The notes under the pieces: generated by a model | Told to the model about the DNA's origin: nothing | Database searches by the model: none | The model's input: the letters and a program-made list of their open reading frames with translations, nothing else | Made by a program: the position numbers and the translations under genes | Part shown: positions 18,186 to 26,478 of the stretch, one piece after another | Numbering within the stretch: position 1 is the first letter of the stretch | How the letters are laid out: every line of letters begins with the position of its first letter | Assembly: GCA_020443345.1 (NCBI GenBank) | Contig: JAGRIH010000030.1 | Location: forward strand, 62,712 to 126,711 | Source: Halioglobus sp. | GTDB taxonomy: Bacteria > Pseudomonadota > Gammaproteobacteria > Pseudomonadales > Halieaceae | Length of the DNA stretch: 64,000 bases | Direction of reading: 5' to 3'

Positions 18186-19164
18186 GTCGGGTCTGCGTCG
18201 GGGATTCACCAAAGCGCTGGCGGTAGTGCTGGGCGAACTTGCTCAAGTGGCGAAAGCCGCAGGCCAGTGCCACCTCGGTCACGCTGCTTTGTTCAGCCGC
18301 GGCCCGGCGCAGTAGCTCCCGCGCGAGCTGCAGGCGCTGCTCGCGCAGGTAGGCGGTTGGTGTGGTGTCGCGAAACCGGCGGAATCCGCACTGCAGGGAG
18401 CGCACGCTGGTGCCGGCGGCCCGGGCAATGTCCGCCAGCGTCAGGGGAGCGCACCGATACTCCCGGATGTACTCCTCGGCGCGTTTGACATAGTAGGGTG
18501 CCGGCGCCTGTACCTGTCGCTGCAGCAGTTCGCTGTAGCTGTTGGCAAACTCGCTGACCAGCAGGTTGGCCAGGGTGCTCTCCAGGCTGCGGCTCACGCC
18601 GGCTCGGGTGAGGGCCGACCCGGCCCGCCCCAGGTCCTGGCAGATATACTCGACCAGGCGGGCAAAACTGGCGGCGCCGCCCCGAAGGTCGAAATTTCGT
18701 GGGGCAAACTCCAGTGGGCGGCGGGCGTCCATCCCGGTGATCTCGAACAGGGCGCGTCGCACGGTGCGCGCATGCAGTTTGACCGTGAGTTGTTCGAAAT
18801 CCTCGGACAGGCGGATATGCAGGTGTTGCGCGGGGTTGAGCACGCAGAAGGTGCCCGCGCGGGTAGTGAAAATCTGCTGTCCCTGATCGACATCGGCAAA
18901 GCCCGACACGGTGAACATACCCAGGAAAGTATCGCTGGTGGGCGGCGCGTCGACGAAGGCCCCCCGGCCGTAGCGCACGGCGTTGATCGAGGTGGCGGCG
19001 AAGGCCACCTGCCGGTGACAGAAATCCGCGCGGCTGCGGTGGTTGCGCAACTGGCTCCGGTTGGGCCGGAAGGCACTCGACATGTACCAGCTGATCTGCT
19101 CCGGGTCGGTGGTTTCAAACAGCGGCTCGCTGCCCAGAGACCTGACTTCAGGACTTTCTGACAT
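18175..19164 (-). CDS. AraC-family transcriptional regulator
   Basis: 329 residues with an N-terminal ligand-binding region of the AraC_binding_2 kind and a C-terminal double helix-turn-helix (LTLADIARAAGTSVRSLQ; VTEVALACGFRHLSKFAQHYR, and the family ending RFGESP). The frame is open to 19320, but ATG 19164 with a GAGAGGGA upstream is the better start. The protein is the same length as, and alike in layout to, the AraC protein at 34702-35691; the two bracket the catabolic island. It is divergent from the cytochrome/flavoprotein genes and probably controls them. Confidence 0.88.
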   Translation of the reverse strand: MSESPEVRSLGSEPLFETTDPEQISWYMSSAFRPNRSQLRNHRSRADFCHRQVAFAATSINAVRYGRGAFVDAPPTSDTFLGMFTVSGFADVDQGQQIFTTRAGTFCVLNPAQHLHIRLSEDFEQLTVKLHARTVRRALFEITGMDARRPLEFAPRNFDLRGGAASFARLVEYICQDLGRAGSALTRAGVSRSLESTLANLLVSEFANSYSELLQRQVQAPAPYYVKRAEEYIREYRCAPLTLADIARAAGTSVRSLQCGFRRFRDTTPTAYLREQRLQLARELLRRAAAEQSSVTEVALACGFRHLSKFAQHYRQRFGESPTQTRRRG

Positions 19165-19510
19165 GGCGCTGGTTTCCCTCTCGATTTCACCGCCGCCGCT
19201 GCGCGCTACGACGCGGCAACGGCAACGATCATGCAGAACATCTCCGACCAATGCAATGTTCTGTGCAATCCCCTGCGCATCAGGGCTTGTTTTGCGTTTT
19301 GGTGTTAGAACTGTGGTCACCTACAGGCTAGCCTTCATCCAAAGCGCTGTCCAATTGCGGTCGGGGGCCGGGGGCAAGGAAAGCCAGAATGGCGATGCAG
19401 GCGGCGGTGCCACCGCAACACGGCGGTGGGCTCGAGCGCAGGACGCGCGGTCAAGACGATAGTGCGCCCGTGAGCAGGACATTGTGCAATTGTGCCAAGG
19501 GGGAAGGTTT
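19165..19510. other. 346-base intergenic region between divergent AraC and cytochrome genes
   Basis: No supported gene. It must carry promoters for the AraC gene (reverse) and the cytochrome/flavoprotein pair (forward). I see no clear sigma-70 pair. A short direct repeat, TTGTGCAATTGTGC, lies just ahead of the cytochrome ribosome site. Confidence 0.5.
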
Positions 19511-19840
19511 ATGAAAACCGTGCTTTACAACTCAAGTGTCGCGCGTTGGCTGCCAGCCGTGTTGCTGGCCTTTGCAGTCGCATCAGCCCATGCGGAAACG
19601 TCATCGGAGGCATCCGGGCGTAAACAACTGCTGAGCTGTGTCGCCTGTCACGGCGCCGATGGTATCGGTAAAGCGCCCGACTACCCCAACCTCAGGGGCC
19701 AGAAGGCCGCCTATCTGGAAAAGCAGCTCAAGGCGTACCGCTCGGGCGAGCGCGTGTCACCGGATATGTCACGCATGGCCAGGGGGCTGTCCGACGCCGA
19801 TATCCGGTATATCGCCGAGTTCTTCGCCAACCTGAAGTAG
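19511..19840 (+). CDS. Monohaem cytochrome c (class I), partner of the flavoprotein
   Basis: 109 residues. Signal peptide to about residue 28 (VASAHA), haem motif C43-V-A-C46-H47, and a distal Met region (SPDMSRMARGLSD). Periplasmic. GGGGAAGG upstream of ATG 19511 decides the start. It is 57 bases ahead of a Tat-exported FAD oxidoreductase, and the same pairing recurs at 26158-27968. This resembles flavocytochromes such as p-cresol methylhydroxylase, in which a small cytochrome takes electrons from a VAO-type flavoprotein. The electron-acceptor role is inference from the repeated pairing. Confidence 0.88.
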   Translation: MKTVLYNSSVARWLPAVLLAFAVASAHAETSSEASGRKQLLSCVACHGADGIGKAPDYPNLRGQKAAYLEKQLKAYRSGERVSPDMSRMARGLSDADIRYIAEFFANLK

Positions 19841-19897
19841 TGCGGGGCCTGGCCAATGGACTCTTTCGCTATCACTGGCACTAAAAGAGGAAATCCC

Positions 19898-21400
19898 ATG
19901 AACGACCCTACGATATCCCGCCGGCTGGTCCTGCAGCAACTGGCCTCACTCGGCGTGCTAGGTGCCCTGGGCACGCTGCGCGCCGGGCCGCTGGCCGCTG
20001 CCGCGTCGACCGAGCCCGCGCAGACTGTTGCGGGGGTATCCGGCAAGGTGATCCGGCGCCGGGATGGCGACTACGAGCTATGGCGCCAGGCCATGGTCTG
20101 GCACGACTCCAAACCGGATCGCTATCCCGATCTCATGGTGCAGGCGACATCGACGCAGGACGTGATTGCGGCGGTCAAGTACGCGGCGCAGAACGCTCTG
20201 CGGGTCGCTGTGCGCAGTGGCGGCCATAACTCCAACGGCCCCTCTCTGCGCGACGGCGGCATGCTGATCGACGTATCCGCCATGTCCGACATCGCGATCG
20301 ATGAAAAAACACAGGTGGCGTCGATCCAGCCGGGTGTCAGGAGTTCACAACTGGTGGGCGCGGCGCTGGAAAAAGGTCTGAGTTTTCCCGTTCCCCACTG
20401 TCCCTCCGTGGGTATGAGCGGCTTTACCATGGGCGGCGGCATCGGCTGGAACTACGCACAGCACGGCGGCTTTGCCACCTTCTCGATCGTCGGCGCCGAG
20501 ATCGTAACGGCCGCTGGCCAGCTGGTGAAAACCGATGCGCAGACCCGGCCCGACCTGTTCTGGGCCCTGCGCGGTATGGGGCCGGGGTTCTTTGGCGTGG
20601 TCACCCGCCTCTACCTGCAACTCTACCCCGTGCCGGTATCGATGATGGCCAGCTCTTATATCCTGCCCCTGGATGATCTGCCCACGGTGACCTCGACCCT
20701 GGATTCCATCAGGGAAAAGAACGAGATGGAGCGGGTGGAACTGCTGGTGCTGTTGCTGCACCATCCAGACGCTCCCCCCGAGGCGCCCGCCGCGGATGCC
20801 AAGATCTGCTTTGTCACCGCTTTCGCCTTTGAGGACAGCGTCGAGCAGGCCACGGCGGCGCTGGCGCCCTTCGCCCGCTCCGCCCTGGGCAGTAAAAGCG
20901 CGGTAAAGATAGAGAACCAGCAGTATTCATACGAGCAGTTGTACGAAACCTACTTCAGCCTGGAGGACCCGGGCGGCCGCATGGCGCGCTACGCTGTGGA
21001 TAACGTGCTGACCGACGAGGGCGGCAAGACGCTGGAGGCGCTGGCCGGGCATTTCCGCCACGGCGCGCCCACCCGGGATACCCATGTGCTGGCCGCATTC
21101 AATATGCAGGTCCGCACCCGGCCCGATTCCTGTATCTCCTGGAACGCCGATACCTATCTCGGTTGCTATGCCATCTGGGACGACCCCGCCGAGGACGAGC
21201 GCAACTTCGCCTGGGTGAACGACGCGATCCCGCTGATGGATCCCTTTGCGGTGGGCCACTATGTCAACGAAGTGGAGGGCCGGGGGCACCCGGACCGGTT
21301 CCGCCAGTGCTTCACCGATGAAAACTGGCAGCGCTTGCAGCAACTGCGTGCGAAGTACGACCCCAACGGCGTTTTTCACCACTATCTCGGCCACAGCTGA
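19898..21400 (+). CDS. Tat-exported FAD oxidoreductase, berberine-bridge-enzyme type, bicovalent FAD
   Basis: 500 residues. The N-terminus has a twin-arginine signal (ISRRLVLQ). The PCMH-type FAD domain shows RSGGH with H110 and PHCPSVG with C168, the His and Cys that bind FAD covalently at two points in berberine-bridge-type enzymes. GGGIGWN and the C-terminal KYDPNGVFHHYLG are family hallmarks. Bicovalent flavin raises redox potential and keeps an open active site, suiting oxidation of alcohols or phenolic/terpenoid side chains. AGAGG at 19886-19890 supports ATG 19898. It follows a cytochrome c that may accept its electrons. Substrate unknown. Confidence 0.87.
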   Translation: MNDPTISRRLVLQQLASLGVLGALGTLRAGPLAAAASTEPAQTVAGVSGKVIRRRDGDYELWRQAMVWHDSKPDRYPDLMVQATSTQDVIAAVKYAAQNALRVAVRSGGHNSNGPSLRDGGMLIDVSAMSDIAIDEKTQVASIQPGVRSSQLVGAALEKGLSFPVPHCPSVGMSGFTMGGGIGWNYAQHGGFATFSIVGAEIVTAAGQLVKTDAQTRPDLFWALRGMGPGFFGVVTRLYLQLYPVPVSMMASSYILPLDDLPTVTSTLDSIREKNEMERVELLVLLLHHPDAPPEAPAADAKICFVTAFAFEDSVEQATAALAPFARSALGSKSAVKIENQQYSYEQLYETYFSLEDPGGRMARYAVDNVLTDEGGKTLEALAGHFRHGAPTRDTHVLAAFNMQVRTRPDSCISWNADTYLGCYAIWDDPAEDERNFAWVNDAIPLMDPFAVGHYVNEVEGRGHPDRFRQCFTDENWQRLQQLRAKYDPNGVFHHYLGHS

Positions 21401-21460
21401 GCGCGCAATGACCATCCCCGACTCGGCGTAGCTGGCGCCACCGCGCGGGCACCGTTGATG

Positions 21461-22828
21461 CTACACCGTGTTTGCGTTGACCTCGCGGTGAGTCAGGGTG
21501 AAGTGCTTGAGCCCCCACGCCAGCAGCAGCGCGCCGCCGAGCGCCGAGGTCGCGGCAATCAGCGACATGGAGTAGCCCACCAGCAGCTCATCGTGAAAGA
21601 TGTAGTCGGTGCACAGCGCCACCAGGGTGCTGCCGCCGGTGATGCCCAACAGGTTCATCGACAGGAAAAACAGGGCCGTTACCTGGGCCCGCATGCGGTT
21701 GGGCGCCATCAACTGCAGGGCCGCCGCCGATGTCGCAATGGGAAAGCTGGCAAAGAACATGGCGATGGCCAGCAGGGCGAGACTGCCGGCAAAGCCGCTC
21801 ACCTGCGAAAACAATACCACCGGGATAATCACGCCCAGGCCGCCGATCATGCCCGCCCGCATCGGCGCGTCCAGGTGGCCGCGGCGGGTAAAGCGGTCGG
21901 TGACCCAGCCGCTGGCGAGCACTCCCGCCGTGTTGCCGATCAGTACCACCAGCCCCAGGTACAGCCCCACATCGCGCACCGGGATGCCGTATTTGCGCAG
22001 GAAGTAGGCCGGCGCCCAGTTCATCAGCGCGTACAGCGTCAGCGACAACAGGCCAAAGCCCGCGTAGTGCGCGGTAAAGGTCCGGCCGTGCCCACCGATA
22101 TAACGCAGCACGTCCCGGAAAGTGAACGTCTGTGAAACCGGCTTGCCCTGGGCGTCCAGGTTGACGGCGACGCCCTTGCGCGGCGGGTCCTTGATGGTCA
22201 GGAAAAACAGGGCCGCCACCAGCAGGCCGGGCAGGCCCACGATGAAAAACGTCATCTGCCAGGGCTTGATCTCACCGAACAGCGGCAGCGACTGCGGCCC
22301 CCACTGCTGTACCACCGCGATCGCCGCGCCGCCGATAATGTAGGCCAGGCCGCCGCCCAGGAAGGAGCCGCTGGAATAAACCCCGAGTGCCAGGCCCAGT
22401 TTCGAGCGGGGAAAGGAATCGGTAATCATCGAGTAGGCCGCCGGCGACAGCGCCGCCTCGCCCACACCCACGGCCATGCGGGTAAAAAACAAATGCCCGA
22501 AGCTCTTCGCCAAGCCGCAGGCGGCGGTGGCCAGGCTCCACACGAAGATGCCCACCGAGATGATCAGCGGCCGCGAGCGGCTGTCCGCCAGACGGGCGAT
22601 GGGAATGCCGGCGACTGCGTACAGCATGGCAAAGGCCAGGCCGTGCAGCAGACTGAACTGGGTATCGGAGATGTTCAGGTCCGCGCGGATCGGGTCGATC
22701 AGCAGGGAGATGACCTGGCGGTCGATAAAGGAAAAAACATAGGCCACCATGCACAGTGAAACGATATACCACGGGTAGGCCAGGGACCCGCTCGATTCTT
22801 CCTTTTCGACAGCCAGTGTTTGTTCCAT
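21461..22828 (-). CDS. MFS transporter (spinster/anion-symporter-like)
   Basis: 455 residues, twelve hydrophobic segments. The N-terminal WYIVSLCMVAYVFSFIDRQV, shortened here to VFSFIDRQV, and the loop IARLADSRSRP are typical of the spinster-like/organic-anion MFS branch often seen in aromatic and steroid catabolic loci. Its start is 7 bases downstream of the decarboxylase stop, so it is last in the ALDH-decarboxylase-MFS operon. It is convergent with the flavoprotein gene. Inner-membrane import of an organic acid is likely. Confidence 0.87.
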   Translation of the reverse strand: MEQTLAVEKEESSGSLAYPWYIVSLCMVAYVFSFIDRQVISLLIDPIRADLNISDTQFSLLHGLAFAMLYAVAGIPIARLADSRSRPLIISVGIFVWSLATAACGLAKSFGHLFFTRMAVGVGEAALSPAAYSMITDSFPRSKLGLALGVYSSGSFLGGGLAYIIGGAAIAVVQQWGPQSLPLFGEIKPWQMTFFIVGLPGLLVAALFFLTIKDPPRKGVAVNLDAQGKPVSQTFTFRDVLRYIGGHGRTFTAHYAGFGLLSLTLYALMNWAPAYFLRKYGIPVRDVGLYLGLVVLIGNTAGVLASGWVTDRFTRRGHLDAPMRAGMIGGLGVIIPVVLFSQVSGFAGSLALLAIAMFFASFPIATSAAALQLMAPNRMRAQVTALFFLSMNLLGITGGSTLVALCTDYIFHDELLVGYSMSLIAATSALGGALLLAWGLKHFTLTHREVNANTV

Positions 22829-22834
22829 GACGTA

Positions 22835-24466
22835 TCAACTCCGCAGCTTTTCACTCATCAGGATAAAGCCCTCGGAGGCGTCCCAGGGATCGATGTGTAC
22901 TTCTATCAACAACGGACCGGGGCCGCTGTAGTGGTCGGCCCGCTCCAGGGCGGCTTCCAGCTCACCCTCGGTGCGCACTTCCAGACCGCTACCGCCGAAG
23001 ACTTCGGCCAGCTTGTGGTAGCGCCACTGGGCGATATCGTTAAACGGCCCGTCGTGGATCAGTCGCTCGGCGGTATAGCCCTTGTTGTTGACCACGAAGA
23101 CGATGGCCGGACAGTCGTAGCGCGCCATGCTGGACAGTTCCTGGGCCGTCATCTGGAAGGAGCCGTCCCCCTCCAGCGCAATCACCCGCTGACCGGGTCT
23201 GGCGGCGAGGCAGGCGCCGAACGCTGCCGCAAAGCCCATGCCGATGGACGCCCAATAGCAGGCCGCCAGGAAGGTGACGCCGTCGGCCAGCTGCACCTGG
23301 GTACAGTTCACCGCGCAGCCCGCATCGGCCGCCACGATATCCCCGGCCCTGAGGAAGTGGGCGATGCGATCGTAGAAGCGCTTGTTGGTGAGCGCTGCGT
23401 CGGTCTCGGCCCGATAGGGAACCCGTAGCTGGTGTGAAAATGCATGCACCGGCGCCCGGGTGTCTGCAGTGCCTGGCGGCAGCGCATCCAGCAGTCCGTC
23501 GAGCAGGTCCGGTAGCGGTACGTCACTGTAGGTGCCGCCGGCGGTCTGCACCTGCTGGTCCAGTGCCGAGACGATCTGCTGCGAAGACAACTCTGCGGTA
23601 AAACCGCCGAGGTTGAAATCGGATAGTACCACGCCCAGAAACAGCACCGTATCGGCCTGTTCGATATAGGCGCGCGCTTGCGGCAGGCTGCCGGCACCCT
23701 GGTAGGCGCCGATGCACTGGGGGTGTTCCTCCAGGAAATCCGCCTTTCCGATAAACATGGATGCCGCCGGCAGGCCGGTTTTGTCCAGCAGGGCCAGTAC
23801 TTTGTCCTGCAGGCCGCTGCGGTGGACTTCGTGGCCGGGAATGATCACGGTGCGCTCACCGCCGCGTATCCGCTGGGCAATATCGCGCACCGCGCCGGCT
23901 ATTGCCTCTTCGTCCCGCAGCGGCGGCAGCGGGGCGAAGGCCGGCGGGGCGCTGCAGGCGTGCACCTGCACATCGGTGGGGATTTCCAGGTAGACCGGTT
24001 TGTGTTGGGACAGGCACAGCCGCAGGGCCTCGTCGATATCCCGGGTCGCCGTCGCCGGGTCGTCCAGCACCGCGGCACAGGCTGTAATCTGGGAGAAAAT
24101 CTTTACCGAGGCGTTGTATTTATTTGGCAGCGTGTGGTGCAGAACGGATTGCCGGGCGTAGTCCCGCGTGGTGGGTCCGCCGGAAATGATCACCAGCGGC
24201 ACGCTTTCGGCATAGGCCCCGGCCACTGCATTGACGATACTGAAGGCCCCCGGCCCGTAGGTGACGGCAGCCGCGCCCAGGCCGCGCAGGCGCGCGTAGC
24301 CATCCGCTGCATAGCCCGCGTTCAGCTCGTTGCACGAGGCGATGTGCTCGACATCGCTGTCGTTCATGATCTGGAAAAACGGCAGGATGAAGTCGCCCGG
24401 TATACCGAACAGGTGGTCTACCCCCAGGCTCTTGAGGCGCTGTAACAGGTAGGCCGATACGTTCAT
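22835..24466 (-). CDS. ThDP-dependent 2-oxoacid decarboxylase (pyruvate/indolepyruvate/phenylpyruvate type)
   Basis: 543 residues. The N-terminal domain has the catalytic Glu E47 (NELNAGYAADGYAR) and the HH pair H110-H111 (VLHHTLP) that distinguish pyruvate- and indolepyruvate/phenylpyruvate decarboxylases from acetolactate synthase. The C-terminal ThDP motif runs EGDGSFQMTAQE...NNKGY. The product would be an aldehyde. The upstream gene is an aldehyde dehydrogenase, so a 2-oxoacid to aldehyde to acid route is likely. A GTG start at 24520 would overlap the previous gene; ATG 24466, 14 bases after its stop, is chosen. Aromatic 2-oxoacids are favoured by context only. Confidence 0.88.
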   Translation of the reverse strand: MNVSAYLLQRLKSLGVDHLFGIPGDFILPFFQIMNDSDVEHIASCNELNAGYAADGYARLRGLGAAAVTYGPGAFSIVNAVAGAYAESVPLVIISGGPTTRDYARQSVLHHTLPNKYNASVKIFSQITACAAVLDDPATATRDIDEALRLCLSQHKPVYLEIPTDVQVHACSAPPAFAPLPPLRDEEAIAGAVRDIAQRIRGGERTVIIPGHEVHRSGLQDKVLALLDKTGLPAASMFIGKADFLEEHPQCIGAYQGAGSLPQARAYIEQADTVLFLGVVLSDFNLGGFTAELSSQQIVSALDQQVQTAGGTYSDVPLPDLLDGLLDALPPGTADTRAPVHAFSHQLRVPYRAETDAALTNKRFYDRIAHFLRAGDIVAADAGCAVNCTQVQLADGVTFLAACYWASIGMGFAAAFGACLAARPGQRVIALEGDGSFQMTAQELSSMARYDCPAIVFVVNNKGYTAERLIHDGPFNDIAQWRYHKLAEVFGGSGLEVRTEGELEAALERADHYSGPGPLLIEVHIDPWDASEGFILMSEKLRS

Positions 24467-24480
24467 CTCAGCATTTGCGT

Positions 24481-25923
24481 TCACTGTCGCTTGCCCATGC
24501 GGATGGTGATCCATTTCCACTGCGTCAGGATGTCCAGGTCCGCCTCGGTGCCCTCGCGCCCGTGGCCGCTGAGGCCCTGTCCGCCAAAGGGCGGGCAGGG
24601 CTCGTCCTGGATGGTCGGCCGGTTGATGTGCACCGCGCCGGATTCCGCCCGGTGCGCCAGATCCAGGGCGGTGTCGATGTCCCGGGTGAAGATGGAAAAA
24701 CTCAGGCCGTACACGGTGTCGTTGGCCCGCTCCAGCGCCTCATCGACCGTGTCAAATACGTACAGGGAGGTGACCGGACCGAAGGTCTCATTGCGGCACA
24801 CTTCCATTTCCTCGGTCACACCGGACAGCACGGTTGGCTGGCAGCGGTTGCCGTCCCACTCGCCGCCGGCCAGTACCGTCACGCCCTTGTCGCGCGCGTC
24901 GCTGAGGTGCCGGCGCACCCGCTCGCGCTGGCGCTCGCTGATAATCGGGCCGACGAAGGTATCCGGCTGGCGCAAGTCACCCCGGCCGACCTGTCCCGCG
25001 GCCGCGACGAATTTCTCGGTAAAGGCCTCGGCAATGCCGCGCTGCAGGTAGATGCGGCTGGAGGCCATGCAGGCCTGTCCCTGGAAGAAAAACGTACCCA
25101 GGGCCGCAGCTTCCACGGCTTCATCCAGGTCGGCGTCGTCCAGCACGATCAGGGGGCTCTTGCCGCCCAGTTCCAGCGTGATGGGCTTTAAGTCCTTCGC
25201 CGCGAGTTCCGCCACGTGGGTGCCCACCCGCGGTGAGCCGCAGAAGGTGATGCTGGCGACTTTTTTGTGGGAGGTGAGCACGTCGCCGATCTCGAAGGGG
25301 TTGCCGGTGACGACGTTGAACAGCCCCGCTGGCACCCCCGCTTCGTGAAGGGTCTGGGCGAAACGCAGGGACACCTGGGACGAAAATTCCGAGGGCAGCA
25401 GCACCACGGCGTTGCCGCAGGACAGCGGCGTGGCACCCTGCTTGCTCACCTTCAACAGCGGCACGTTGAACGGTGAGATGGCGGCTACCACGCCCACCGG
25501 CTCGCGGATGGCCATGCTGAACACACCGGGGTTGTCGGAGGGAATGATATCCCCGCGCAGGGTCCGGGGGATGCCCGCCGCGGCGCGCAGGGCGTTGATG
25601 CAGTAGTCGACCTCGAACTGCGCCTTGCCTATGGGAGAGCCCACCTCGTCGATCAAAATATCCACGTACTCCTGGAAGTCCCGCTCCATCAGCGAGGCAG
25701 CGCGCATAAACCAGACCTCGCGGTCTTTCGCCAGCAGGTGTTTGTTGGCCAGAAAGGCCTCGTGGGCGACCTGTACCGCGCGGTCCATATCGGCCGCGGT
25801 GGCCTCGGCCACCCGGGAGTACAGGGAGTCGTCCAGGGGGTTCAGGTCGTCAAAGTACTTGCCCGATGACGGCTTTACGTGCTCGCCACCGATCCACAGT
25901 TCAGATTGCTTTACGTTGCTCAT
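24481..25923 (-). CDS. Aldehyde dehydrogenase, benzaldehyde/vanillin-type
   Basis: 480 residues. Catalytic residues are N153 (SPFNVP), E251 (LELGGKSP) and C285 (QGQACMASSR), and FGPV near the C-terminus is present. Sequence around PFNVPLLKVSKQGATPL resembles vanillin/benzaldehyde/salicylaldehyde dehydrogenases. The usual cofactor-binding Lys in the VVxKPSE motif is replaced by Leu (VVLLPSE, about residue 176), which is unusual and may alter NAD(P) binding. AGGAAA lies before ATG 25923. It heads the ALDH-decarboxylase-MFS operon and should oxidise the decarboxylase product. Confidence 0.9.
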   Translation of the reverse strand: MSNVKQSELWIGGEHVKPSSGKYFDDLNPLDDSLYSRVAEATAADMDRAVQVAHEAFLANKHLLAKDREVWFMRAASLMERDFQEYVDILIDEVGSPIGKAQFEVDYCINALRAAAGIPRTLRGDIIPSDNPGVFSMAIREPVGVVAAISPFNVPLLKVSKQGATPLSCGNAVVLLPSEFSSQVSLRFAQTLHEAGVPAGLFNVVTGNPFEIGDVLTSHKKVASITFCGSPRVGTHVAELAAKDLKPITLELGGKSPLIVLDDADLDEAVEAAALGTFFFQGQACMASSRIYLQRGIAEAFTEKFVAAAGQVGRGDLRQPDTFVGPIISERQRERVRRHLSDARDKGVTVLAGGEWDGNRCQPTVLSGVTEEMEVCRNETFGPVTSLYVFDTVDEALERANDTVYGLSFSIFTRDIDTALDLAHRAESGAVHINRPTIQDEPCPPFGGQGLSGHGREGTEADLDILTQWKWITIRMGKRQ

Positions 25924-25969
25924 GGGGTTTTCCTGTGTTAGCTGTTACGTAGAAAGAGCATTGTTGCAA

Positions 25970-26118
25970 GCAGCACCGATTTAAACTACTAGATCGGCGT
26001 CAAACCGGGTATAGCTTGTCAGGACACGCCGCAAGTACTTCCGTGTAGACTCGCTTCGGCCATCCATGGCCTCAGACGGTCCTGTCAATCTATACCCGAT
26101 TCGACGCCTACGTGCTGC
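25970..26118. repeat. 149-bp imperfect palindrome, REP-like element
   Basis: Nested inverted repeats fill this gap. Outer arms GCAGCAC (25970-25976) and GTGCTGC (26112-26118). Main arms 25996-26024 and 26080-26108 are reverse complements in 25 of 29 positions. Inside, CCGT/ACGG (26041-26044, 26076-26079) and GGCCATCCATGGCC (26058-26071) form a terminal hairpin. It lies between the stop of cytochrome c (reverse) and the start of the aldehyde dehydrogenase (reverse). The GGCCAT-ATGGCC tip resembles repetitive extragenic palindromes of gammaproteobacteria. It could also act as a terminator or mRNA stabiliser for the operon ending at 26158. Confidence 0.6.
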
Positions 26119-26157
26119 ATGCACGCTAAATACAAGTATTACTCGCATAAGTACCGT

Positions 26158-26478
26158 CTATTCATACTTGTCGCGAATGGGCAGCGAGTGGTAAAACTCC
26201 GCCAGGTTGGCAATGTCCTCATCCGACAGGCCCTTGGCCATGGGGCTCATCCACGGGTCGGCGCGCCGCCCTTCGCGAAAGTCCTTTAACTGTTTAACAA
26301 GATAGTCTTTTTGCTGTCCCGCGAGGTTGGGCCAGGCCGGATTGGGGCTGATACCGACAGCGCCGTGACAGGCGCCGCACAGTTCTGATTTTTTCCTGCC
26401 GGCCTCGAGGTCGGCGGCTCCGGCAGCGGCTGTTCCCGCTGCGAGTGCGCACAGCAGCGCGGTCGATAGTCGTCTCAT
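26158..26478 (-). CDS. Monohaem cytochrome c (class I), partner of the second flavoprotein
   Basis: 106 residues. Signal peptide to about 21, haem motif C34-G-A-C37-H38, distal Met region (PWMSPMAKGLSDEDI). It is close in layout to the cytochrome at 19511 (shared MAxGLSDxDI). The start overlaps the flavoprotein stop by ATGA at 26475-26478, so the two are coupled and probably form a complex in the periplasm. It ends an operon that runs MFS-UbiD-dehydrogenase-flavoprotein-cytochrome. Confidence 0.88.
   Translation of the reverse strand: MRRLSTALLCALAAGTAAAGAADLEAGRKKSELCGACHGAVGISPNPAWPNLAGQQKDYLVKQLKDFREGRRADPWMSPMAKGLSDEDIANLAEFYHSLPIRDKYE

Noticed and set aside
22835..24466. Acetolactate synthase or benzoylformate decarboxylase
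   Set aside because: The adjacent HH pair (VLHHTLP) is the mark of pyruvate/indolepyruvate/phenylpyruvate decarboxylases.
25970..26118. Integron attC site
   Set aside because: No GTTRRRY/RYYYAAC core sites at the ends of the palindrome and no integrase or cassette array nearby.
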